This document shows positions 33,036-42,408 of a stretch of DNA of 64,000 nucleotides, in pieces. The stretch is from Trichodelitschia bisporula (taxonomy: Eukaryota; Ascomycota; Dothideomycetes; Phaeotrichales; Phaeotrichaceae), in assembly GCA_010356995.1 (NCBI GenBank), contig ML996688.1, positions 1,116,001 to 1,180,000 on the forward strand. Reading direction: 5' to 3'. Within the stretch, counting starts at the first letter, position 1. Each line of letters begins with the position of its first letter. The notes under the pieces were generated by a model that was given only the letters and a program-made list of their open reading frames with translations, did no database searches and had not been told where the DNA came from. Position numbers and translations under genes: made by a program.

Positions 33036-35837
33036 ATGGCCCCCTCCGCCGCAGACACCACCCAGCCGGACGCCAGCATCGTCCCCTCGACGGAGAAAGA
33101 ACATTCAGACCAAAATTCTTCCAGCTCCAAACGTCAGAAATCCCGCCATAGGGCCTCCGTCGCCTGTGCCAGCTGCCGCGACCGGCGCATTCGCGTAAGC
33201 CCCTCATCCCCCCGTCCTCTTCCCAAACCACCAAACTAACACAGCACAGTGCGTCGTCCCCCCCGGCGAAACAGAATGCACGCAATGCAAGCGCTCAGGC
33301 ATAGAATGCATCATCAAAAACGACGACGAGCGGCGGCGGTGCGTCTTCCCCTTTCCCCCATGAACCCCATTTCCCACCCCCCAAACCCTCTCCCGGACCC
33401 GAGCTGAGCCTGCCTAGCCCCATCTCCCGCGCCTACATGTGCTCCCTGACCGACCGCGTCGCCCTCCTAGAATCCATGCTCCGCGAAGCCGGCTCCGAAC
33501 CGCCCCCCGCCAACCACCCCCCTATGACGCGGCACGGGCCGCCTAGAATCGACGACCCCTCCCCAGCACGCAAAGTTAAAAACCCGCACAACGCGCCTGC
33601 GAGCAATCCTTCCGGCGCGAGCCACTCCAGCCCTGGGAGCCAGCATGATGATTTCATGGATGCGGAGGGCGAGGGCGGGCAGGATGGGGGGAGTGTGCAC
33701 AGCGCCCCAAGCCCGCCTATGCTCCCGCCGCCAAGGAGGGATGGGATGGTGAGCAGACTGTTGAGTACGAGGGGGCATTTGAGTTTTGATCAGTTGAGTG
33801 GACGGCTGAGGTATTTTGGGCCGACGACGAATTGCCATATCCATACTACGCTCGGTGGTCCACCGGAGGAGAGTTCCGAAGGGCTGGAGCAAGTTCGGCG
33901 CGCGGAGAAGACGATCCGGTACCTGAGCGGGGAGACGCACGAGTACCTCATGGAGCTGTTTTGGACGTATTATAACAGTGTCCTGCATGTGTTGCACAAG
34001 GATGCGTTTTATGAGGATAGGGAGCAGGGGCGGACGCAGTTTTATTCTCCTTTCTTGCATATTTGTGTTCTGGCGATGGGGTACAGGTTTGCGGATAAGA
34101 CGAGGCCGGATATGCAGCGCATATCGATGCCGGGACGGGAGAGTACGTTGCATCGCGAGGCGAAGTACATGATGGATTTTGAGCTCGAGAGGCCGGGGGG
34201 TATTCCGTCTGTCGTTGCGCTGCTGCTGCTTGGCGATTTGGAATGCGGTGTTGGACGGGACAATCTGGGGTGGTTATACGCTGGCATCGCTGTTCGGTGA
34301 GCCCCCCCTTCCTCCCCTTAATCCCCTCAAACCTAACGGAATCAGCATCGCCTTCGACATCGGCCTCCACCTCGACACACAAAACACCGGTCTCCCAGAC
34401 CGCGAAGTCGAAATCCGCCGCATGACGCTGTGGGCCTGCGTCATCTACGACAAGTACTGGGCGCTCTTCCTCGGCCGCCCCACGAGCATGAAGTCCTCCG
34501 ACCTAGAAGTCTACCACCTGAGCAAGCAATTCGAGCGGCTGGGGACGTGTCGCCCCGCGGGGCCTGAAAAAGCCCTCGAGACGCAGATCTACGAGGCTTT
34601 ACTCGATTTGATGGAGCTGGCGGGGAAAATAACCGAGAACATGGATCCGCGCTCCCAGGCCGATGCCACGATCGACCGCGACGCGTATCTGCGCATGGCG
34701 GCCCTAGACCGCGAGTTTGGGAACTGGTACGCGCGCTTACCAGAACCCCTCCGCTGGACGCCGCACAACATCAACACCGCCCCATTCTCCTTCTTCCTCC
34801 TCCACCAACAATACCACGCCGCGCTCATCCTCCTCCACCGCCCCTTCGCCATGTACGAAGACACCTCGGACTCGCACGAAGAGTCCAATTCCCCGGATAA
34901 CCATTTCAGCGCGCTGAGCCGCACGGTCTGCACCAAGCACGCCATCCGCGTCGCGCGCATCTTCTGGCAGCACAGGCAGCGCTTCGATACACGCCGCATC
35001 TTCGTCACCGGGCTGCAACACGCTGGCACCGCGGCCACCGCCCTGGTGGCCGCGCTCGCCTTCCTCAAAGACGCGACCGATAGATCCAACAACATGCAGT
35101 ATTTGGAGTGCTTGACCGCGGCGCTCCAGGACATGGCGTACACGTACCAGCCCGCCGAGCGCATGTTCCTGGTCCTACAAGCCGTCGTCTCCGAATTGCG
35201 GGGCACCACCGATCCCGGCGGCTTCAGGCCTCGCGCCGTGGTCCCGGCCCGGCGCGGCAGTAACACGGTCGACGAGCCCGAAGCCCCAGGACTGGCGAAA
35301 CGGCGCCACGTGGCGCGCGCACGAGGGCAGAGTAAAAGCCACATCGGGGGCGGGGACATGGCCATCGACCCTGCGCTTGGGGGACTGAAGCCGTTGGACG
35401 AGGGGGACGGGTTCGTTATGATTACGCCGCGGAGCGATTTGAGTGGGTGGCCGGGGGATGTCATGTTAGGTGATACCCTTGGGACGCCGGGGGGGTTGAG
35501 CGGGCTGGCGGCGGCGGCGAGGGGGGGGAATGCGTGGATGGGGGCGGAGATGGAGAGTCATGATATTGGGCATTTGGCTAGTGTGCATTTTCCCGAGTTG
35601 AGGGATATACCCGGCGTGGGCGAGGGGGAGAACGGAGGGGGTGGGGGAGGGGCGCCTGGCGGGGCTAATTTGGATTTCATGGCCATTGGGGAGGAGTGGA
35701 AGGAGTGGAATGGAAGTGCGGTGCAGCCGGGGAGTGAGATGGAGGGTTTCGCGAGTGGTGCGAATGGGTTTGGTGGGTTTGGAGGCGGGCAGGAGGGATT
35801 TGGGGAGGGAAAGATGGGGTTTGCGGAGACGGTTTAG
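33036..35837 (+). CDS. Zn2Cys6 transcription factor with fungal_trans domain (likely block regulator)
   Basis: Four exons (33036-33194, 33250-33338, 33418-34296, 34346-35837; introns 55, 79 and 49 nt) give 872 aa. The binuclear cluster CASCRDRRIRC-(8)-CTQC-(6)-C occupies residues 44-73; the first intron falls exactly before the third cysteine. A linker with ISRAYMCSLTDRVALLESML looks like a short coiled-coil dimerisation element. The middle domain (about 200-480) carries ELFWTYYNSVLHVLHKD and YAGIAVRIAFDIGLHLD, typical of fungal_trans regulators of the XlnR/Gal4 type, and the last 150 residues are Gly/Met-rich and disordered. Its edge position suggests pathway-specific control of the block, which is inference. 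Zn2Cys6 factors usually bind CGG triplets. Confidence 0.92.
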
Positions 35838-36867
35838 GATCTCGGGGAGGTGGTCTTTGTTGGTGTTGCTGGTCTGATCTGGCGGGGCGTTTGGTTGGAA
35901 TAGTGTGTTGTAATGCTGTGATGCTGGGTTCGGGCAGGATACTGTCGTTTCGCAGCGTTGGTGCTTGCTTTTTATACCTGTGTTGCGGCGTGATTAGGGT
36001 GATGACTGGTGCTGCGGTGTTAGCTTTTCTGGTTAGTGTGAGAGAATGGAAAAGTCTCTTATTCCGGCTGTTCTTACGATGAATGCCCAGCTGCTGTAGA
36101 TATTTGAGTATACTTTCCATCGTGAGGTGAAGTTGCCTATGTCGCAACGGACCGAAAAGTCGAGCCAGGCGCGAGTCTTTTTGGATACCGTAATTTCAGA
36201 AGATGCACAAGTCTCTTATCTGCCCTCATTAGGTCTCGCTTGCAATAATCCGTCTAGGTCTTGTATTCCTCGTGTCCTTGGAATCGCGTGGTGAAGTTGT
36301 AGGTGAAGTTGCCCTGATGTTGTACCGGTCCGGAAAACCGGGGCCCTACCGTTGGCTCTCTTCGCTTGATGGGAGCCGCGTCAGGCGCCCTGCATAAACG
36401 CCCGGAGATTGCCGGATTGGAACGTGCAACGTCGCTTCACGGCCGGTGAACGGTGTTCTACCGTTAAGTGACGTTATACCGTATCTTCATATCGTCGATA
36501 TCGGGTCCGGAGGAAATCCCGGCGGCAGTCGAACCTGCTGATTCCTACGAGTTCAGCCTTTAAAGATGCCCGAGAGCTGTGAAAGACCGGATTGCAAGGG
36601 AAGAGGGCATCCTTCCGAGTCCGGACACTGGGGCGGTTTTGTGACCGGTGACGGTCTTGAGCATGGCGCGGCTGTGAGACAGGTCCGGCTTTAAAATAAG
36701 CGCGGCTGCGAGCCGGGTGCGGGTCTTTAGGATGTGCTACTCGGGAGAGTGAAGCTCTTCAGATAGGCATCCTGTAGCCGCAATCGATCCCGACTTTCCT
36801 TGTGAGCAGTTCATTTCGCAGGCGGTGATTCTGTTCTCGACGGCGGTTTTTTTTCTCGGTCGTGATT

Positions 36868-37030
36868 GCTTTGTTCGGTGGCGATTCTGTTCTTGGTAGC
36901 GATTCCGTTCTTGGTAGCGATTCCTTCCTCAGCCTCGATACCTTCCTTATGCGCCATTCCTTCCCCGTGGGCGATTCCTTCTTCTGGGGCGATTCCTGCC
37001 CCGCGAGCGATCTCTTTCGTGTGAGTGTCC
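36868..37030. repeat. Short tandem repeats, 18-21 bp (GCGATTCC core)
   Basis: About eight imperfect copies of a unit around GCGATTCCTTC. Because most units are 18 or 21 bp, all three frames read as periodic peptides: GSDS-type on plus, EGIA-type heptads on minus. No start, splice or homology evidence makes any of them a gene. Confidence 0.65.
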
Positions 37031-37742
37031 CCCCCCCTGGGTGATGCCTTCCTCCCGCTGATACGGCTCTCAAACCAAAGGTCTTCCTCACTCCTCTGGC
37101 TTTTGGGGTTCTTGCGTGTCACGATCTTATCTCCACCAGTACCCCGTATGTGTTGCCCTGCGCTCTCATGGCTAAGTCCGTGCCGATGCAATCCGGACGA
37201 CGTTGCTTCGTGATGCTATGGTATCGTTCGGAGTGATGCTTCTCGTATTGTGACTGACTCGGTCTCTAGGATGTGTGCTCGTGAGGAGAGAAGATCTCAC
37301 GGTCCTAAAATGATAATATGTTAGCCTTAACCATTGTCTCAGCAAAGCACTTTCTTTCTTAATGAGCGCATCACGGAGAAGCAATCTCTTCTGGTTCCAG
37401 GACAGGACTGTATGAGCCTTAGCCGAAGTATTTACCCTCCTGGTGGGCGATGCTCTCCTGCTGAAGCTGCCCTCGGGCCAAGCGCCTTGCACCGTCCCTT
37501 CAGTTTCTTAGGATCCGCTCGTACTCCATCATGGTCTCCACTCAGGATCGGAATTCCTCAGCCTCGCCCGAAGTATCAGCCTTCCTCGCCAGCAACCCCT
37601 TTCAGGAACCGGAGCCGCTTTTGGCCAAAGGACCTGCCCCACCGCTTTGGCTCTCAGGTCTCGCATGTTCCTTGGATGTGCTCTCAGCAGAAGACAGCTC
37701 GTATGGTCTCTGAATTGGTGTGTTAGCCTCAGCCTCCGCATT

Positions 37743-38174
37743 GATCAATCTCGTGAGCGATGCGTTCCTCGGAAGCGACACCTCCTCGGGGCGGCGCCCC
37801 TCACGTTGAAGCAGCGTTTCTGGCCCAGTATTCTCCTTTCCAACTGGCCACTACCGGTAGGACTCGCGCCCATTGTGCTCAGCAATGATCGATCTCGTCA
37901 GCGATGCGTTCCGCTGAAGCGACACCTCCTTGGGGCGGTGTCCTCCCACCGAAACAGCTTGTATGGCCCAGTGTTCTTCTCTTCTATCTGGCCATTACCG
38001 GTAGGACTCGCGCCCATCGTGCTCAGCGACGATCAATCTCGTGAGCGATGCGTTCCTCGGAAGCGACACTTCTTGGGGCGGCGCCTGCCTTCCGCTGAAA
38101 CAGTCTCTCTGGCCCAGTGTTCTTCTCTTCCGTCTGGACGCCACCGGTAGGACTTGTGCCTATCCTGTTTTGGT
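37743..38174 (+). repeat. 144-bp tandem repeat, three copies
   Basis: Copies start at 37743, 37887 and 38031 with GATCRATCTCGTSAGCGATG and share segments such as AGCGACACCTCC, CTGGCCCAGT and ACCGGTAGGACT. The period is exactly 144 bp (48 codons) and one plus-strand frame stays open through all copies from 37647 to 38147, repeating RCVPxKRHxLG and GLAPIVLS. No homology or splice evidence makes it a convincing gene. Confidence 0.8.
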
Positions 38175-39947
38175 CTTCACAAGGCATGTGTGAACCACGA
38201 TCTGGTCGCCCCTACGCTTCTCCTTATGCCCTCGTGGCTCGGACCACTCTGAAGCAACTCAGATCACGACGATGCTATCGCCTCAAGATTCCACTGCATC
38301 GCGCCTCATCCCTCAGTATGTTATTGTGCCTGGTGCGGCCATTGTCCACGGGTTACGGCTTGCGGCTTGTTCGAACTTGGTTCTGGCTCCACTAGTCAGT
38401 ATTCGCGATCTTTCCATTCTCATCGCTGGTTCTGTAGAGTGCTCACTGGTGATCCAGTGTCTCTATAATGGTTGCCCTCCTCCAAAAGTACCTCTCTGAC
38501 CAAGAGCCTTGCCAAGCACCTATTGTTTCTTCCGTAGGACTTGGTTGTACTGTGGGTCGATCTCAGTCAGGATCCTGTGCGTTTCTCTCCGCACCCTCGC
38601 GCTTTTTTCAGTGTTGGTGCAATTCGGATAGCGTTGCTTCATGCTGTCAAAGTATGAAGCCTCATCCCCTTGTACGGTGCTGTGCTGGTGTCGCCCTTGT
38701 CCGCGGCTGACTCTATCGACGCAGTGAACGCGCAGGTAAGTCCTTTTGATCTCCTCCTCCCTCTCTCCCCCTTCTGTGTAGTATTTTCGCATGCGATCCA
38801 GTGCCCATGCGACGCTTGACTTAATCGCAAGAGTTTAATGGCCGGTGATGCGCGTTCGAAGCGGAAGGAGTGAGAAATTTCGGTGTTTTGCTACCGGAGC
38901 GTCAGTCAAGTTCTTCAGTCGTTACATGCCTTGTAAGTCTTACCTTCTTCATCTAATGCCTTTGCGTTACTCGTCTTTATTTTTAGTGGACGGCGCCCGG
39001 TGGTGCGCTTCGAAGTAGAAAGAGTGGGAAATGAGGGGCTCTGCTGCAGCATCGTCCGTCGAGGCTTTTCAAGCCACGATGTCTTTCTCATCTTGACTTT
39101 CATTCTCCATGGTCTATGCGAGGATGGTCTTGTTATGCAGCGTAGGCTGCATGGTGCTGCGCTTTGCGGTGGAAGGATGGAGAAGTGGCGGCTTCCTGGG
39201 CAAGGTCGTCGATCAAGCTTTTGAGCGCTCTGATGCCTTTCCAGTCTTTCACCCCTTTCTCGCATGGAGTTCAAGAGTGTGAGATCGAGCGCTGGGTATT
39301 TTTGAAGCTGTGTGGAGCCTCAGACGCAGGGAGGGAATTCTCGCGATGCGTGGGTTGTGGTGTTGCTGCTTGCAGCTAACGCGATACAGTTTCGTCTGGA
39401 GTGCTCGAAGCTTCACATCACCTCCTATGGATAGGAGTATAATTTCTCCTTGGAACTTGGAAGATGGCACTCGAATTTAGCTTCATCGTTTGCTATGGCT
39501 TTCTGCTAGTTGCTAAGGGCTGGTGCTCTACCTCGTCGCCTTCGTACAAGCTGTGCTGAAGCTTTTGGCGTCGAAAGCCACAACTCTACAGTGACCACCA
39601 CGGTCCTAGCTTCCATATCATCAAGGCTGGAAGATCCAAAGTATTGAAAGTACCCAGGACGAGCCTCGGCGCGCCTGAGTCATCGCATCATTACTCTCAC
39701 TGCCTCATATCCACCAGCCGCACTAGATAATGGTCAGCCTGAGGCCCCCCTCTGGATACCCCCACTGCCCCGCCCCTTCCTCAACAGCCTCGCCCATGAC
39801 CTCAAGTCTGCTATCCCCCGCCAAGGGGAGGTATAACTCACCACCAACCATGGGGCTGGGTGAGAGGAAGGCTCTGCCCTTTCCCTACTTGGAAGGGGAG
39901 GGGGTGAGCACCTTCCTCACCAGTTCTCAAATCAGCCCACAAAGCAG

Positions 39948-39953
39948 TATAAA
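39948..39953 (+). promoter_or_regulatory. TATA box of the gene at 40079
   Basis: TATAAA 131 bp before the ATG, followed by a CT/CA-rich leader typical of strongly expressed fungal genes. Confidence 0.5.
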
Positions 39954-40078
39954 TTCCTCTGACTGTTTCCTCCAAACTCTTCCACCTCCATCTCACCTTT
40001 CTACGACAACGCCTCACCTTCTTACGACAACACCTTCACTCATTACACCCATTTACTTTCCAATTCGATCTTAAGTAC

Positions 40079-41188
40079 ATGATGTCTTCCTCATCTTCAC
40101 ACACCCCATCAGCGCTCTCACCGACCTCTCTCCCAGTGGACAGTGCGCCTGCTTGTACCTGCTCTCCTCAGTCCCTCCCAGACCCCAACTGTCATCACAC
40201 CACAGCTGCAATAGCCCAGGCCCAGGCCGATGATGCAGAACTGCACGTAGCCTTCAGCTCAAACACCATCTCCCCGCGCCCTCACTATTCGCTTCGCGCG
40301 CCCTCGCCATACCCCACCACGGCGCGTCGCACACTCAGTGCGCGCCTGCGTGCCCGCATCGCGGCGCTGCCTGCTCGGATGATGTGCCGTGCTGCTCGGA
40401 CGCTGCGCGGCCGTGGCCTGCGTGGCGCGGCGAGCGATGGCGATAGCTCGTCCACCCGTTCTGTCAACAACTCGAACGGAACCATCGCCGGCCCAGAGTA
40501 CCGCCCGAGCGATGATGGAACCACCACTAATGTCCCGAGTTTGGGTGATGGAACCACCGATACCGTCTCGACTTCAGATGATGCCACCAACCGCAGCAGC
40601 CTGCCGACGGGCCAGCTTCCTCCTCACGCCCCCGCCGACCTGCTCGACCGCCAGACGGCCACGGTCAACGACGAGCTTATGGACGAAGGTGAGAACACCA
40701 ACCAGTCCGACGTAACCGCGACTGAGAGCCAGGTTCCGGTCCGCATTATCGACCCCAACTATCTTCGGGAACCCGAGCCCGTCCCTTTCCTCATCCCGCG
40801 TCGCCCCCTCCCCTCGCCCCGCATATCGCTGGGCCTCACCTTCTATGGCACTCAGTCTCTGACTGAGACGCTTGGTTGGGGTTACAGCTTTATGCAGGCG
40901 GGGGCGGGCGCCAACGCGCCTGTTGCGGATGAGGCGGAGGGTGTCCCCGGACCCTCGGAGCCTCGCTCCCTCAGCTACGCTGTGGGAATGAACGACGTCA
41001 TTGCCGGTACCTTTGAGGACGGTGACGCCCAGGACGGCCAGAATGTGGAGGGCCCGCGTGCGCCACCGGGGACGCCCGTCACCTCGCCGTTTGCCGATGC
41101 GTTTGCCCTGAACGGGTCGCTGGAGGAGGAGGATGACGAGGAGCGAGGAGTACCTCTTCTGTCGCGTAACAACGATGCTGCGCACTAG
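40079..41188 (+). CDS. Hypothetical protein, low-complexity Ser/Thr/Pro-rich
   Basis: A single 369-aa frame, MMSSSSSH to NNDAAH. I do not recognise the family. Residues 1-60 are Ser/Pro-rich, 75-125 are Arg/Ala-rich and basic (RRTLSARLRARIAALPARM), 140-190 hold Thr/Asp stretches, and a more ordered acidic part (about 225-300) contains PRISLGLTFYGTQSLTETLG. The C-terminus is acidic (EEEDDEERG). There is no signal peptide or membrane helix. A TATA box and CT-rich leader precede it, which supports real expression. A splice donor overlaps the stop (TA|GTAAGT) and the acceptor at 41236-41237 is followed by G, so spliced and unspliced mRNA both give TAG at this position; the intron would lie in the 3' UTR. 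Probably nuclear or cytosolic; function unknown. Confidence 0.65.
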   Translation: MMSSSSSHTPSALSPTSLPVDSAPACTCSPQSLPDPNCHHTTAAIAQAQADDAELHVAFSSNTISPRPHYSLRAPSPYPTTARRTLSARLRARIAALPARMMCRAARTLRGRGLRGAASDGDSSSTRSVNNSNGTIAGPEYRPSDDGTTTNVPSLGDGTTDTVSTSDDATNRSSLPTGQLPPHAPADLLDRQTATVNDELMDEGENTNQSDVTATESQVPVRIIDPNYLREPEPVPFLIPRRPLPSPRISLGLTFYGTQSLTETLGWGYSFMQAGAGANAPVADEAEGVPGPSEPRSLSYAVGMNDVIAGTFEDGDAQDGQNVEGPRAPPGTPVTSPFADAFALNGSLEEEDDEERGVPLLSRNNDAAH

Positions 41189-42408
41189 TAAGTTATCTCG
41201 TGTGAGAAGGGGTGTGCTGGGCTAACAGCTTTTCCAGGCGTCGTTCTCAGGTTCTCTACACGGTGTGGACGGGTGTTTGTATGTGTTTAAAATGGTATCA
41301 TTAGCGATGGAGTTTGGGCGCTGTGTTTCTTCAAACAGCATTATTATGAAGCGTAAAGGGCGGCGATGGAGGAAGGCGTTCAAGGACTACGGCAAGATAC
41401 CCCTTTCGGTTCTCGCGTGGGATGTTCTTCTGCTGCTCACTTTGAGCGGCTGGTCTGTCTGCGATCTACAATGGGTATGGTTGCGATGTGTGTCGAGGCG
41501 CTGGTGTGGGTGTTTCTTTGCGATGTTTGTTGTTTTCATGATGCGTTCCGTACAATAAAATGGAGTTTAATGGCTCTTGCTTAATCTGTGTCTCTGACGC
41601 TGTGCTCTGACTACCTACTCTCACTGACCTTTTCTTGGACGCTCTCTCATTCTTGCGCTCTGAAACTAGCTGCCTTTCCGCTTCTCAGCCTCCACACACC
41701 ACCACAGATTACAGAAAGCTCCAATCCCCGTGGGCTCACTGAAGTGAACCTATGAACCGGCTGACTATCAGTGAGTCTTGGCTACTATAATTTGTGCCAT
41801 TTCGATGGTTGTGAAGCTGCAGTCTTGCATTTGGTGGGCTGCGGAAGAGATGGGCAGTGCTTTAGTTGCGGGAAGGACACGCATTTAATGCAACTTAGGC
41901 TTAGGACATCTTATAATGAAGAGCGAGGGAAGAATGGGGACGAGGGCCTTCTTCCATACGGCGGAGTGTTGCATCACCTTGTGAAGCCTTTTTCACATTG
42001 TGGAGTGTGCCTCACGGGTGGCGTGCCTCATGGGTGGGTGACATCATAACTGCGGGTTGGCGCCCTTAAGTATCTAGGCGTGGCCTACAAACCGACGTAG
42101 GTATATCATTAGGGTGAATACGGACGCCTCCGCAACGTGCGCGAAGTTGCAGATGTCTAGCTCGCACCCTACGACTACAGTCATGCAGTAGAGTATCCAT
42201 CACCGATTTTATGGTAGCATCATGACACAAGTCTTTTATTGAACCGGCTTTGGATTGCCCACTCACTGGCCCGATCCGCTTTCCCTGAAGCATAAAGCAG
42301 CACAGCCATGTAGCACCATCCGTAGATCTCAAGTCTGCCCGCAGCTTCCCAAATTGCACGCACAGCAACACACCCCAAGCCCATCAAGCCCATAAGGCAC
42401 TGTTAAAT
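41189..42408. other. Intergenic region with a 5S rRNA pseudogene
   Basis: 1.2 kb. The left 350 bp look like a long 3' UTR with short frames. The 5S-derived fragment is at 41694-41785. Nothing else recognised. Confidence 0.5.
41694..41785 (+). pseudogene. 5S rRNA pseudogene (5' two thirds)
   Basis: The segment aligns without gaps to the first roughly 75 nt of the 5S gene at 17103. Shared blocks are CCACAGAT, TCCCCGT, GCTCACTGAAGT, TATGAA/TCTGAA and TGACTA. Homology fades after about 41770, where the GTGGGTGACC loop should be, and helix I cannot close because the 3' end is missing. There is no T-run at the expected end. I estimate about three quarters identity over the aligned part. Confidence 0.75.

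Larger units (their letters stand above)
35838..40078. other. Gene-poor tract with decayed tandem repeats
   Basis: 4.2 kb with no gene I can support. Repeats listed separately: Ser/Asp-type 18-21-bp units (36868-37030), a 144-bp array (37743-38174) and scattered degenerate duplications, for example GCAATYCGGAYRRCGTTGCTTC near 37188 and again near 38620, and GTGMTGCGC-TTCGAAG-type segments near 38846 and 39002. It is not AT-rich, so strong repeat-induced point mutation is not apparent. I see no reverse transcriptase, transposase, terminal repeat or tRNA. The last 130 bp are the promoter/leader of the gene at 40079 with TATAAA at 39948-39953. Confidence 0.55.

Noticed and set aside
1824-35837. 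Classical secondary-metabolite cluster
   Set aside because: No PKS, NRPS, terpene cyclase, DMATS or RiPP precursor in the block; enzyme content fits degradation better, though a backbone gene elsewhere cannot be excluded.
36811-37191. Minus-strand 126-aa frame with EGIA heptads
   Set aside because: Low complexity from short tandem repeats, equally periodic on the other strand; no supporting signal.
37647-38150. Repeat-containing plus-strand frame as a protein-coding gene
   Set aside because: The open frame is explained by a 144-bp period divisible by three; no start context, splice signals or homology. Kept as a repeat and a finding only.
27430-38174. CRISPR array
   Set aside because: Tandem repeats have no unique spacers and the genome is eukaryotic.
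39730-40074. Plus-strand 114-aa frame just before the 40079 gene
   Set aside because: It overlaps the TATA box and CT-rich leader of the following gene; composition is that of a pyrimidine-rich promoter.
35838-40078. Transposon or retroelement remnant
   Set aside because: No terminal repeats, target duplication, reverse transcriptase, integrase or transposase motif seen, and no RIP-like AT enrichment.
41265-41558. 97-aa frame after the 40079 gene
   Set aside because: Lies in the probable 3' UTR after a spliced UTR intron; no motif.
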